64,000 bases of DNA. It comes from Christensenella sp. UBA1685. Lineage in GTDB: Bacteria > Bacillota > Clostridia > Christensenellales > CAG-138. The translations under genes were made by a program, and so were the position numbers. Positions within the stretch are counted from its first letter, which is position 1. Every line of letters begins with the position of its first letter. Of this stretch, positions 35,169 through 43,735 are shown in pieces. The notes under the pieces are model-generated. The model did not search any database. It saw only the letters and a program-made list of their open reading frames with translations, and had not been told where the DNA came from. The stretch covers positions 46,900 through 110,899 of the forward strand of contig DCKB01000021.1 of the NCBI GenBank assembly GCA_002320595.1. The letters are read 5' to 3'.

Positions 35169-36569
35169 TCAGCGTTCCTTCCTGCGGGATACGCATGTAG
35201 CCGCCAGCAGCGCGGCACCCGCAGCTGCCGCCAAGCACAGGCCGAATCCGCCTGCGTCGCCCGTGGCCGGCGGGGCCAGCGGGATCGGGGTCAGCGTAGG
35301 CGTACCGGCTATAATGGTGGAACCGCTGCCTGTCGGCCCGGGCGTTGGTTCCGGCGTGGGCATGGGTTCATCCGGGTCTGTAACCCAATAGATGCCATCC
35401 TTAAACCAAGTGAAGGTTTTGATAAGGTTATTCTCATCAATACCCGTCAGACTCAACGTTTTTGAGCCCGCAGCATTCGCTTTTGCCACAACATCCTCGA
35501 TGTATGCTTTTGTGCCATCCGGGTTTTTCCCCCAATCGACTTCAAAGTCATCGATGCCCGTCAGTTCCCAGTGTCCGTTTCCGCTTTGAGGCGCACGATA
35601 GGTGCTGTAGAAATCGATGGTGCCCGGCTCGATCGCTTCAACATAGAAGCAGTTCTTGCCCAACGTGTTGGCTTCGAGTGGTTCGGAAACCGTCTCGCCC
35701 TCCCCACGCAGATTGACCAAACCGATAACGACATTTTCAAAGCGGTTATTCTTAATATCCGCTTTCAGCGTGTTTGCGGCATTTTGCTGTACAATAACCT
35801 TGGTGCGCAGCGCGTCCGTGCCGCTTACGGTGTTTCCGCTGATCTCCAGCACACCGCCGCCTTCTCCGCCGCCCATGTAGCCATGGACCGCAAAGCCGCA
35901 GCCCATGATGGTGTTACCCGTCATCTTATAGGTCTCCCCGGCAGGAATCGAGTGATTGTCGCACATGAACTCAATTGCATTGGAGAAGCCGCTGATGGTG
36001 CAGTTCATTACCTCAACGCGGTCACAATCCCAGAAAATACCGTATTTGGCGTTCTCGCCGGTCACCGTACAGCCTTCGACTGTAAGTGAGACACCACTGC
36101 CGCCAAAAGCACCATGATGCGTCGAAATCGCTGCGTCAGCCCAAGCCACAGTAGACGAACCTGCAAGCACAGTCATGGTTTTCAGCGTAACGTTGCTGCC
36201 GTGGATGTTGATGCCGCCGTTGTCCCATTGGCTGGCGCGTTCCGTATTCATCAGCGTCTTTACCACTACGCCATCGCGGCTTTCACCCTGAATAGTCAGA
36301 GCACCTATGCCTTTTGGCACCGTGAAGCGGTCGTACTCGCCATTCTTGACCAAGATGATCCAGCCTGTCTTATCTTCCTTCCCGGCAATGGAGTCGATAG
36401 CTGCCTGGATGGTTTTGAACTCAGCGCTTTCTTCGGCTGCGCCAGCATTGACAATCACTGTTTTTGCTGCGCCAGCATCCCCCGCGTCTCCCTCACCCTC
36501 TGCCAAAGCGGCTGTTACAACCGAAAGTACCAACAAGAATGCTACGATTAGAAAACTCCATCTTTTCAT
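35169..36569 (-). CDS. Secreted right-handed beta-helix protein, probably wall-anchored
   Basis: A 466-residue exported protein. The signal peptide ends near ALAEGEG. The region from about residue 45 to 270 follows pectin-lyase-like beta-helix spacing (FKTIQAAIDSIAG, then repeated short strands such as NVTLKTMTV, VSLTVEGCTV, RVEVMNCTI, VLEISGNTV). A Pro/Thr linker (PTPEPTPGPTG) leads to a C-terminal sorting-signal-like end: PPATGD, a hydrophobic helix and RRKER. PPATG instead of LPXTG suggests a variant sortase. I take the ATG at 36569 after AGGAAAGGA. Substrate or adhesive role unknown. Confidence 0.8.
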   Translation of the reverse strand: MKRWSFLIVAFLLVLSVVTAALAEGEGDAGDAGAAKTVIVNAGAAEESAEFKTIQAAIDSIAGKEDKTGWIILVKNGEYDRFTVPKGIGALTIQGESRDGVVVKTLMNTERASQWDNGGINIHGSNVTLKTMTVLAGSSTVAWADAAISTHHGAFGGSGVSLTVEGCTVTGENAKYGIFWDCDRVEVMNCTISGFSNAIEFMCDNHSIPAGETYKMTGNTIMGCGFAVHGYMGGGEGGGVLEISGNTVSGTDALRTKVIVQQNAANTLKADIKNNRFENVVIGLVNLRGEGETVSEPLEANTLGKNCFYVEAIEPGTIDFYSTYRAPQSGNGHWELTGIDDFEVDWGKNPDGTKAYIEDVVAKANAAGSKTLSLTGIDENNLIKTFTWFKDGIYWVTDPDEPMPTPEPTPGPTGSGSTIIAGTPTLTPIPLAPPATGDAGGFGLCLAAAAGAALLAATCVSRRKER

Positions 36570-36630
36570 GTTGTGTTTGTCCTTTCCTGATTTTGGATTT
36601 TTTTGTGAATCCGGCACGACTCAAGCTCGG

Positions 36631-36660
36631 AGTTACTATGTAACTATTATTTTAATAGTT
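36631..36660. promoter_or_regulatory. Two overlapping dyads upstream of the beta-helix gene
   Basis: AGTTAC-TAT-GTAACT (36631-36645) and AACTATTA-TTT-TAATAGTT (36642-36660) share four bases. They lie 62-91 bp upstream of the ATG in AT-rich DNA, suggesting regulator sites at or near the promoter. I could not place a confident promoter. Confidence 0.5.
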
Positions 36661-36772
36661 TGCATTACAATTCAATCTTTTGACTTTTTATTTGCAATTT
36701 ATTCATAATTAAACGCATCAGCCCTTATTTAAAAAATATTTTAGTTTCACAAAAATATTTTTTGGTTTACTC

Positions 36773-36801
36773 TTTACAAGCGCGGCCAAAAGCTCTAAAC
36801 T
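36773..36801 (+). promoter_or_regulatory. Promoter of the PLP enzyme gene
   Basis: TTTACA (36773-36778) and TAAACT (36796-36801) with a 17-bp spacer. Confidence 0.6.
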
Positions 36802-36860
36802 ATAGGCGTACGAACAGGTACGTACTTTCTATAAATATTATGAAACATGGGGTGCTCAGC

Positions 36861-38339
36861 ATGATCGATTTGACAGTACATCCGCAGCAGTTGGAACGCG
36901 CCGTGCAGCGCGCACGCGAAAACAGAATTGTGATCCCCACCTTTGCGCAGATGCGGGATCCTGCCCTAATCCCGGAGGCGATCAAAAAGCAGCTCCGGCA
37001 CGTCGGCCTTTGGGATGTGAATCCCCTGAACTTGTTCCGCATCTCCTGGCACAACGAACCCACCATGAGCGGCGGCGCTTACGGCCCGGTGAACTTCATC
37101 GAACTGCCGAGCGTCCTTACCGGCGTAAAGGCCCGCATCATCGTGCTCTGCGGCAAGTGGTTCCCCACAGGCTGCCACAAGGTCGGCGCCTCGTTTGGCT
37201 GCCTGGCCCCGCGCCTCGTGACCGGCCAGTTTGATCCAACCTATAACAAGGCCGTTTGGCCCTCCACGGGCAATTACTGCCGCGGCGGCGCTTATAACTC
37301 CAAGCTTCTGGGCTGCGAATCCGTGGCAATCCTCCCCGCTGAAATGAGCAAGGAACGCTTCGACTGGCTCTCAAAAATTGCCGGTGAAGTGATTGCCACG
37401 CCGGGCTGCGAAAGCAATGTCAAAGAAATTTTTGACAAGACCTGGGAACTGCGCCGCACGCGGAAGGATGTTGTCATTTTCAACCAGTTTGAAGAGATGG
37501 GCAACGTGCTTTGGCATTATCAGGTAACAGGCAAAGCCATCGCGGATGCGTATGAATCCCTTAAAACCGATACCACCCGCTTTGCGGGCGCCTGCTTCAC
37601 AAGCGGCTCCGCCGGCACCATGAGCGCGGGAGATTATCTTAAGGAGCAGTACCCGCATGCAAAGCTCGCCGTGGGCGAGGCGCTGCAATGCCCGACGCTG
37701 CTTGAAAACGGCTTTGGCGGCCACCGCATCGAAGGCATTGGCGACAAGCATGTGCCGTGGGTACACAACGTAAAGAATACCGACATGGTGATTGACATTG
37801 ATGACGAAGACTCCCAGAACCTCCTGCGCCTATTCAACACCGAGGACGGTCACAGGTACCTCACGGAAATCGTGGGCGTGCCGAAGGAGACTGTGGATCA
37901 GCTTTCCCTGCTCGGCATTTCCGGCATTGCAAACGTGCTTTGCTGCATTAAGTTCGCCAAGTATTACGAGCTTACGGAAAACGATGTCGTTGCGACCGTG
38001 GGAACGGATTCCGCCGAGATGTACACCTCGCGCATTGCGGAACTCAACGAGCAGCAGGGCGCCTACGACATGCTGACCGCCGCGCGCGATTACAGCGAGC
38101 ATCTGCACGGAATCCGCACGGACAACATGGAAGAGCTGACCTACGCGGCCCGCAAGCGCGTCCACAACCTCAAGTATTATACCTGGGTGGAGCAGCAGGG
38201 CAGGACCGTGGAAGAACTCAACGCCCAGTGGTATGACGAAAACTACTGGACCTCCATCCACGATCAGGCCAAGGACCTCGATGCGCTCATTAACGCATTC
38301 AACGAAAAAACCGGCGTCCTCGCCGACATGGAAAAATAA
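36861..38339 (+). CDS. Fold-type II PLP-dependent enzyme, function uncertain
   Basis: A 492-residue protein of the cysteine synthase/tryptophan synthase beta fold. The likely PLP lysine is K107 in GCHKVGASFG, and the phosphate-binding loop may be SGSAGTMSAGDYL (residues about 246-258). NYCRGGAYNSKLLGC is an unusual middle block. Length exceeds cysteine synthase (about 310). The family occurs in Clostridia but I cannot name a reaction. Candidates are a beta-replacing or beta-eliminating lyase acting on a sulfur or diamino acid. I start at the ATG at 36861 with GGGGTG upstream; an in-frame ATG at 36840 lacks a ribosome site. Monocistronic. Confidence 0.75.
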   Translation: MIDLTVHPQQLERAVQRARENRIVIPTFAQMRDPALIPEAIKKQLRHVGLWDVNPLNLFRISWHNEPTMSGGAYGPVNFIELPSVLTGVKARIIVLCGKWFPTGCHKVGASFGCLAPRLVTGQFDPTYNKAVWPSTGNYCRGGAYNSKLLGCESVAILPAEMSKERFDWLSKIAGEVIATPGCESNVKEIFDKTWELRRTRKDVVIFNQFEEMGNVLWHYQVTGKAIADAYESLKTDTTRFAGACFTSGSAGTMSAGDYLKEQYPHAKLAVGEALQCPTLLENGFGGHRIEGIGDKHVPWVHNVKNTDMVIDIDDEDSQNLLRLFNTEDGHRYLTEIVGVPKETVDQLSLLGISGIANVLCCIKFAKYYELTENDVVATVGTDSAEMYTSRIAELNEQQGAYDMLTAARDYSEHLHGIRTDNMEELTYAARKRVHNLKYYTWVEQQGRTVEELNAQWYDENYWTSIHDQAKDLDALINAFNEKTGVLADMEK

Positions 38340-38352
38340 AATTGCAACCCGC

Positions 38353-38378
38353 AAAAGCCGCCCAAATGGGCGGCTTTT
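38353..38378. terminator. Terminator between the PLP enzyme and ytxC-like genes
   Basis: AAAAGCCGCCC and GGGCGGCTTTT form an 11-bp stem with loop AAAT. The A and T runs make it work on both strands, suiting the convergent genes. Confidence 0.85.
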
Positions 38379-38396
38379 ATGCATCGGATCCGGCCT

Positions 38397-39206
38397 TTAA
38401 CGAAAAAAACTCACCCTGTCTTCAAATACTTGAAGCAACACCTGCGATAGCTCCGCGCAGCATCCGCAGGAAAGATCGTACACGATAATGCGCGCCGGGG
38501 CGAGCGCAACAAGCAGATTCACAAGCTCGCTTGCCGCGCCTGCGGCCGCGCCGCATCCTTCGCATTCGATGCGCGCGTCCGTATCATCCGTAATGGTACA
38601 GCTTCCGTCCGCATGCAGGATCAGCGATACTTCGCGGATACGCGGCTGCTGCAGGCGCACAAGTACGGACAGCACGCGCATCAGCTCAAGGTATTCCGTT
38701 TGCAGCATCAGTTCTTCCGCAGCGCAGAGTGCATAAAGCTCAAAGGCGCGCAGCACATCCTGCATACGAAAACGCAAAAACCCTTCAAGATTCAGATGGT
38801 CGTTCCCGTCGAAATGCGCGCGCAGCATTTCTTTTACCCGTTCTGCGTCCATGGTGAGAGAGGCATTTCCCGTTTCTCCTATCCCCTCTCTGCGAACCGC
38901 AGCCGCTTCACGCGCGGTTTTGATGGCTTCAGGAAGCACGCGCTGCTTTTCTTCAAGGGTGAGCGGCATATCGTTTACAATCCGCGCAAGCTCAAAATTG
39001 GCCGCATCGCGCAGCAGCAGCGCGGCAAGCGCTTCGCACAGCGCATCACGCTCCGCCTCGCTCCGAAGGCGAACGAGCGCCTCCCGGCCGCCCGATGCAG
39101 AAGATACCGCGATTTCCGTTCCACAGGGCACGCGCTGCAGCCTGCGCGTCAAAAGCGCCGCTACGTCGATTTCATATTCCAGAGTGCTCACGGATACTGT
39201 CTGCAT
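38397..39206 (-). CDS. ytxC: YtxC-like sporulation protein
   Basis: A 269-residue protein resembling the putative sporulation protein YtxC family. Recognisable parts are NLEGFLRFRMQDVLRAFELY in the middle, EYLELMRVLSVLVRLQQPRI, and the end LLVALAPARIIVYDL...VFEDRVSFF. The biochemical role is unknown; the family is restricted to endospore formers, so the host probably sporulates or recently did. I use the ATG at 39206 after GAGG; the longer frame to 39395 has no support. Confidence 0.75.
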   Translation of the reverse strand: MQTVSVSTLEYEIDVAALLTRRLQRVPCGTEIAVSSASGGREALVRLRSEAERDALCEALAALLLRDAANFELARIVNDMPLTLEEKQRVLPEAIKTAREAAAVRREGIGETGNASLTMDAERVKEMLRAHFDGNDHLNLEGFLRFRMQDVLRAFELYALCAAEELMLQTEYLELMRVLSVLVRLQQPRIREVSLILHADGSCTITDDTDARIECEGCGAAAGAASELVNLLVALAPARIIVYDLSCGCCAELSQVLLQVFEDRVSFFR

Positions 39207-39431
39207 GTTCTTCCTCGCTTTATCAGCCCCACCGGCCTTACTTGAGGCGTCATTTGCCGTGCAAAAAGCCTCGTGGCAATACGCGCCTCCCCTTGCAAGA
39301 TATGCTCTAGTATGTTCAAATGTCCGCTCCGCGCGCGCTGTTAATTTTTGTTTGCCCTTGCGCGCTCTCCCACGCAACGTGTCCAGATTGCGCATTTTTT
39401 ATCGATATTTTAAATAGTAACGCCATTTCAA

Positions 39432-39460
39432 TTGACTTTATTCATAATTTGTTCTATATT
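39432..39460 (+). promoter_or_regulatory. Promoter of the APC permease gene
   Basis: TTGACT (39432-39437) and TATATT (39455-39460) with a 17-bp spacer, about 70 bp before the GTG start. The rest of the 320-bp gap back to 39207 shows nothing else I can support. Confidence 0.65.
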
Positions 39461-39529
39461 TTCCTTTGCCGGGCGGATATATCCCCCCAAGGACTTGTGC
39501 GTTCAAAACAAAGCGGAGGTATTCTTTCA

Positions 39530-40864
39530 GTGGAAAAAAAGCATGGGCTTAAAAAAAATCTTGGCGTGATGTCCGCAATGTCGATCGTGATCGGCTGCGT
39601 GATCGGTGCGGGCGTATTTTTCAAACCATACGCGATCTACCAAACCACGGGGGGCGCACCCGGGATGGGCATGCTCGCGTGGATTTTCGGCGGCATTGCC
39701 AGCATTCTCGCTGCGCTCACGTTCGCTGAAGTCGCCGTACTTATCCCCAAAACCGGGGGTATGGTTGCATATCTCGGGGAAGTTTACAACGAAAAGCTCG
39801 GTTTTCTTGCAGGCTGGATGCAGACGGTGATCTTCTACCCCGCCTATCTCGCCGGCTATGGCGTGACCGTCGGAAAAGAGCTCGCTGGCAGCGATTCTCC
39901 GTATGTTCTTCCCATTGCAATGGCTGTCATCATCCTGCTTGTTGCGTTCAATTCGCTGGGCTCCAAAACCGCAAGCGGCATTCAGGTCGTTTCCACAATC
40001 TGCAAGCTGATCCCGCTCATGCTGCTGATGGTGTTCGGCTTCCTCCTCGGCAGCGGCGATCATCCGATCTTCACCCCCATGGTTTCCGAAACCACCAATG
40101 CGGGCGCCGCGCTCGGCTCCACTCTGCTCGCCGTCCTTTTCGCGTTTGAAGGTTGGACGAACGTGGGCGCGATTGCAGGCGAAATGAAGCGCCCCGGCCG
40201 CGACCTTCCGCTTGCCATTGTGGGCGGCGTTTCGATCATCATGGCTGTGTATTTTGTGATCAACATGGCATACCTTTGGGTACTCCCTGCGGATCAGCTG
40301 ATGAATCTTGAATCCCCTGCTTCCGCCGTGGCCATGCAGATTTTCGGGCCCACGGGCGGCCTGCTCATCAAAATCGGCATCATCATCTCCGTCATCGGCG
40401 CAGCCAACGGCTTCCTGATGTCCGGTTCCCGCGTTGCTTACCAGCTTGCCGAAATGAACACCCTGCCCATGAGCGGCGCGCTGAGCAAGCTCAACGGCAA
40501 CCATGTGCCCGCAAACTCCATCCTCTTAATCGGCCTGCTCGGCTGCATCTACTCGCTTTCCGGGCAGTTTGACATGATGACTGACCTTGGCACATTCTCC
40601 TGCTGGATTTTCTACACCCTGACGTTTGCCTGCGTGATGAAGCTCAGGCGCACGCATCCGGAACTTGAGCGCAAATACAAGGTGCCGCTTTACCCCGTGA
40701 TCCCGATCCTTGCGATCCTGAGCGGCCTTTATGTGGTCATAAGCCAGCTCTTCCTTTCCGGCACGAAGGCCACGCTGCTTTCCATCGGGAGCATCCTCAT
40801 CACGCTCATTGGCTTGCCGGTATTCCTTGCAGTGCGTAAGCACACCGCAAAAAAGGCAGACTAA
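39530..40864 (+). CDS. APC-family amino acid permease
   Basis: A 444-residue permease with about twelve hydrophobic segments. The APC signature is SIVIGCVIGAGVFFKP near residues 15-30, then FAEVAVLIPKTGGMVAYLGEVY and FAFEGWTNVGAIAGEMKRPGRDLP in the conserved loop. It belongs to the LAT-like branch of exchangers (serine/threonine or similar). The start is a GTG at 39530, preceded by GGAGG 10 bp upstream; no in-frame ATG lies nearby. Thr-related genes flank it, but substrate is not determined. Confidence 0.87.
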   Translation: MEKKHGLKKNLGVMSAMSIVIGCVIGAGVFFKPYAIYQTTGGAPGMGMLAWIFGGIASILAALTFAEVAVLIPKTGGMVAYLGEVYNEKLGFLAGWMQTVIFYPAYLAGYGVTVGKELAGSDSPYVLPIAMAVIILLVAFNSLGSKTASGIQVVSTICKLIPLMLLMVFGFLLGSGDHPIFTPMVSETTNAGAALGSTLLAVLFAFEGWTNVGAIAGEMKRPGRDLPLAIVGGVSIIMAVYFVINMAYLWVLPADQLMNLESPASAVAMQIFGPTGGLLIKIGIIISVIGAANGFLMSGSRVAYQLAEMNTLPMSGALSKLNGNHVPANSILLIGLLGCIYSLSGQFDMMTDLGTFSCWIFYTLTFACVMKLRRTHPELERKYKVPLYPVIPILAILSGLYVVISQLFLSGTKATLLSIGSILITLIGLPVFLAVRKHTAKKAD

Positions 40865-40893
40865 CCGGAAAAGCTGGATTTACAGTACCGTTT

Positions 40894-40932
40894 GCAGCGC
40901 CCTTTTCCCGTTCGGAAGGGGCGCTGCAGTTC
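40894..40932 (+). terminator. Hairpin after the APC permease
   Basis: GCAGCGCCC pairs with GGGCGCTGC, extended imperfectly inward by TTCC/GGAA. The T-tract is weak (AGTTCTTATCC). Confidence 0.55.
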
Positions 40933-40960
40933 TTATCCACCATCTTCCTGCCGGTTTTCC

Positions 40961-40989
40961 TTGACAAGCCCGCGTTTGTGCGCTATACT
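40961..40989 (+). promoter_or_regulatory. Promoter of thrS
   Basis: TTGACA (40961-40966) and TATACT (40984-40989) with a 17-bp spacer, just upstream of the T-box leader. Confidence 0.85.
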
Positions 40990-40999
40990 TTCATGCATA

Positions 41000-41233
41000 T
41001 TGATATTGTGGGTTGATGCGGGTTTTCAGTACCAATCAGGGAGTTTCGCCCAGAGAGATGCGCCGAGGCTGCAAGCGCATTCGGAATCTGATTTTGGGAA
41101 TACCGCCCCGCGGACTGCAACCGTTGCGGCGCGTTAAGCCGTTTCGAGAGGGTTTTACCAATCGGGGTGGAACCGCGGAACATGTTTGAATTATGTCCGT
41201 CCCCGGCGCTTATGCCGGAGGCGGGCATTTTTT
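41000..41233 (+). ncRNA. T-box riboswitch (threonine) in the thrS leader
   Basis: The leader has the T-box core GGGGTGGAACCGCGG at 41164-41178, whose TGGA bulge pairs with an uncharged tRNA 3' end. A long Stem I opens near 41025-41045. The likely specifier is ACC at 41102-41104, a threonine codon, inside GGGAATACC. The terminator is a GC-rich stem at about 41199-41227 followed by six T (41228-41233). Uncharged tRNA-Thr should stabilise the antiterminator and switch on thrS. A spurious ORF that crosses the T-box (start 41167) should not be used as the gene start. Confidence 0.92.
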
Positions 41234-41295
41234 CTTACCCAATGCACGCATGCGCGTTTTACTTTATTTCGGCAACCAACAAGGAGGATTTCACC

Positions 41296-43236
41296 ATGAA
41301 GATCACGTTTCCGGACGGTTCCGTCCGCGAATTCAACGAAGGCGTAAGCGCCTTTGACGTGGCCGAATCCATCGGCTCCCGCCTGCGCAAAGCCACCATC
41401 GCCTGCGAAATCGACGGAGAGCGCGCCGATGCGTTCGCGCCCATCCACAGCGACTGCACGCTCAAGCTGCTCACCTTTGCGGATGAGGGCGGCCGTTGGG
41501 CATACCGCCACACCGCATCCCACATGCTAGCGCAGGCTGTGAAACGCCTGTACCCGGATGTGAAGCTTGCCATCGGCCCCGCGATCGAAAACGGATTTTA
41601 CTACGACTTCGACGCGCCCGAAACCTTCACGCCCGCTGATCTTGAAGCGATTGAAAAGGAAATCGTCAAGATCGAAAAGGAGAACTTCAAGCTGGAGCGT
41701 TTTGAGCTGCCCCGCACGGAAGCCATCGCCTATATGGAAAAGCTGGGCGAGCCTTACAAGGTAGAGCTCATCCGCGATCTGCCGGAGGATGCCGTCATCA
41801 GTTTTTACCGCCAGGGCGAATTTGTTGACCTCTGCGCAGGCCCGCATGCAGAATCCACCGGCAGGGTGAAAAACGTAAAGCTCATGAACGTTGCGGGCGC
41901 TTACTGGCGCGGCAGCGAAAAAAACAAGATGCTTCAGCGCATTTACGGCACAGCATTTGAGAAGAAAGCCGACCTTGACGAGTACGTCGCTCAGGTGGAA
42001 GAAGCCAAGAAGCGCGACCATAACAAGCTTGGCCGCGAACTCGAATACTTCACCACTGTGGATGTGATCGGCCAGGGCCTCCCCATCCTGCTGCCCAAGG
42101 GCGCGCGCACCATTCAGCTTCTGCAGCGCTGGGTTGAGGACGAAGAACAGAAGCGCGGCTACCTGCTCACCAAGACGCCGCTCATGGCCAAGAGCGATCT
42201 ATACAAAATTTCTGGCCACTGGGATCATTATCTGGATGGCATGTTTGTTCTCGGCGACCCGAACGATGATTCCAAAGAATGCTTTGCCCTGCGCCCGATG
42301 ACCTGCCCGTTCCAGTATCAGGTGTTCCTCAACCGCGGGCGCAGCTACCGCGACCTGCCCATGCGTCTTGGAGAAACCTCAACGCTGTTCCGCAATGAGG
42401 ATTCCGGCGAGATGCATGGCCTCATCCGCGTGCGCCAGTTCACGATCTCCGAAGGCCACCTGATCCTCCGCCCGGATCAGTTGGAGGACGAGTTCCGCGG
42501 TTGCCTCGAGCTCGCCAAGTACCTGCTCGGCACAGTCGGCATGCTCGACAATTGCTCCTTCCGCTTCTCCCAGTGGGATCCCAACAACACGGAGAAATAC
42601 ATCGGCACGCCGGAACAGTGGGATGAGGCACAGTCCACGATGGCGAAAATTCTCGACGACCTCGGGGTGAACTATACCATCGGCATCGACGAAGCCGCGT
42701 TTTATGGCCCGAAGCTGGACATTCAGTACAAGAACGTCTTTGGCAAGGAAGATACCATCGTTACAATTCAGGTCGACCAGCTTCTTGCAGAGCAGTTCGG
42801 CATGGAATATATCGACCAGGAAGGCAAAAAGGTTCGCCCCTACATCATCCACCGCACGAGCCTTGGCTGCTATGAGCGCACGCTCGCATACCTCATCGAG
42901 CTTTATGCCGGCGCGCTGCCCACGTGGATGGCGCCGGAGCAGGTTCGTTTCCTGCCTGTGACCGACCGCGCTGCGGATTACTGTGCCGCACAGGCCAAAA
43001 AGCTTGAAGCGCTCGGCTACCGCGTAACGGTTGATTACCGCAACGAAAAGACCGGCAAGAAAATCCGCGATGCACAGCTCGAGAAGGTGCCGTACATGGT
43101 CGTTGTGGGAGATCGGGATATCGAGAACAACACCGTTTCCCCGCGCCACCGTGCGGACGGGGACCTCGGGGCAATGAGTATGGATGCTTTCACGGCGCTG
43201 CTCAAGGAAGTTGTCGACAGCAAGTCGAAAAAATAA
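41296..43236 (+). CDS. thrS: Threonyl-tRNA synthetase
   Basis: A 646-residue class II synthetase. The N-terminal TGS domain (KITFPDGSVREFNEGVSAFDVA) and the editing domain (HTASHMLAQAVKRLYPDVKLAIGPAIENGFYYD) precede the catalytic core: RPMTCPFQYQVF, motif 2 LPMRLGETSTLFRNEDSGEMHGL, and HRTSLGCYERTLAYLIE as motif 3. The anticodon-binding domain ends the protein. AAGGAGG stands 8 bp before the ATG at 41296. It attaches threonine to tRNA-Thr. Confidence 0.97.
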   Translation: MKITFPDGSVREFNEGVSAFDVAESIGSRLRKATIACEIDGERADAFAPIHSDCTLKLLTFADEGGRWAYRHTASHMLAQAVKRLYPDVKLAIGPAIENGFYYDFDAPETFTPADLEAIEKEIVKIEKENFKLERFELPRTEAIAYMEKLGEPYKVELIRDLPEDAVISFYRQGEFVDLCAGPHAESTGRVKNVKLMNVAGAYWRGSEKNKMLQRIYGTAFEKKADLDEYVAQVEEAKKRDHNKLGRELEYFTTVDVIGQGLPILLPKGARTIQLLQRWVEDEEQKRGYLLTKTPLMAKSDLYKISGHWDHYLDGMFVLGDPNDDSKECFALRPMTCPFQYQVFLNRGRSYRDLPMRLGETSTLFRNEDSGEMHGLIRVRQFTISEGHLILRPDQLEDEFRGCLELAKYLLGTVGMLDNCSFRFSQWDPNNTEKYIGTPEQWDEAQSTMAKILDDLGVNYTIGIDEAAFYGPKLDIQYKNVFGKEDTIVTIQVDQLLAEQFGMEYIDQEGKKVRPYIIHRTSLGCYERTLAYLIELYAGALPTWMAPEQVRFLPVTDRAADYCAAQAKKLEALGYRVTVDYRNEKTGKKIRDAQLEKVPYMVVVGDRDIENNTVSPRHRADGDLGAMSMDAFTALLKEVVDSKSKK

Positions 43237-43249
43237 GCCTCTTTTCAGA

Positions 43250-43290
43250 AAAGCCTGCTGCACAAACACAATCCGCAGCAGGCTTTCCTT
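43250..43290 (+). terminator. Terminator of thrS
   Basis: AAAGCCTGCTGC (43250-43261) and GCAGCAGGCTTT (43275-43286) form a 12-bp stem, followed by CCTTT. Confidence 0.8.
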
Positions 43291-43341
43291 TGCGCCATAT
43301 CGTTTTCGCGTCAGAAACGCAGAAAAAAAGAAATTTTGGCG

Positions 43342-43370
43342 TTGACAAGCGAGATTGAAATCGGTATAAT
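43342..43370 (+). promoter_or_regulatory. Consensus promoter of tRNA-Leu
   Basis: TTGACA (43342-43347) and TATAAT (43365-43370) with a 17-bp spacer: a perfect sigma-A promoter, about 30 bp before the tRNA. Confidence 0.9.
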
Positions 43371-43400
43371 AGGCCTTGCGATTGAAAAATTGCTTCCTGT

Positions 43401-43483
43401 GCGGCCGTGGCGGAATAGGCAGACGCGTACGTTTGAGGGGCGTATGGGAGACCGTATGAGTTCAAGTCTCATCGGCCGCACCA
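43401..43483 (+). tRNA. tRNA-Leu (anticodon GAG)
   Basis: Acceptor stem GCGGCCG/CGGCCGC, A discriminator, encoded CCA at 43481-43483. Anticodon stem TACGT/GCGTA closes TTGAGGG with anticodon GAG. A long variable arm marks it as a class II tRNA, and the T arm has GTTCAAGTC. Confidence 0.95.
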
Positions 43484-43490
43484 ATCACAA

Positions 43491-43514
43491 AAAGCATCCA
43501 AAGGGTGCTTTTTT
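43491..43514 (+). terminator. Terminator of tRNA-Leu
   Basis: AAAGCATCC and GGGTGCTTT form a 9-bp stem with loop AAA, followed by TTT. Confidence 0.85.
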
Positions 43515-43735
43515 GTTATTCTCATGAGCGGGAGGCTGAAGCCGCATCCGAGCCTGTGCGGCAAAGCGCTGCCTCCCCTTTCAGCGCCGATGGCCGCACA
43601 GACCAACAGCTTTGTATCCGTTCTCTTTATTGTAGAAAAGCACTCTCCAACCGTGATATTCCCCACCGTCTTCCCCTTTGCTATAATCAAACCAGAAAGC
43701 AGCGCTGCTTCAAATGAAAAGGAGCATACATAACC

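Noticed and set aside
39527..40504. A 325-codon frame opposite the APC permease
   Set aside because: His/Asp-rich antisense artefact of a transporter gene.
41167..41295. A longer N-terminus of thrS
   Set aside because: It would translate the T-box terminator; the ATG at 41296 has AAGGAGG and starts the TGS domain.
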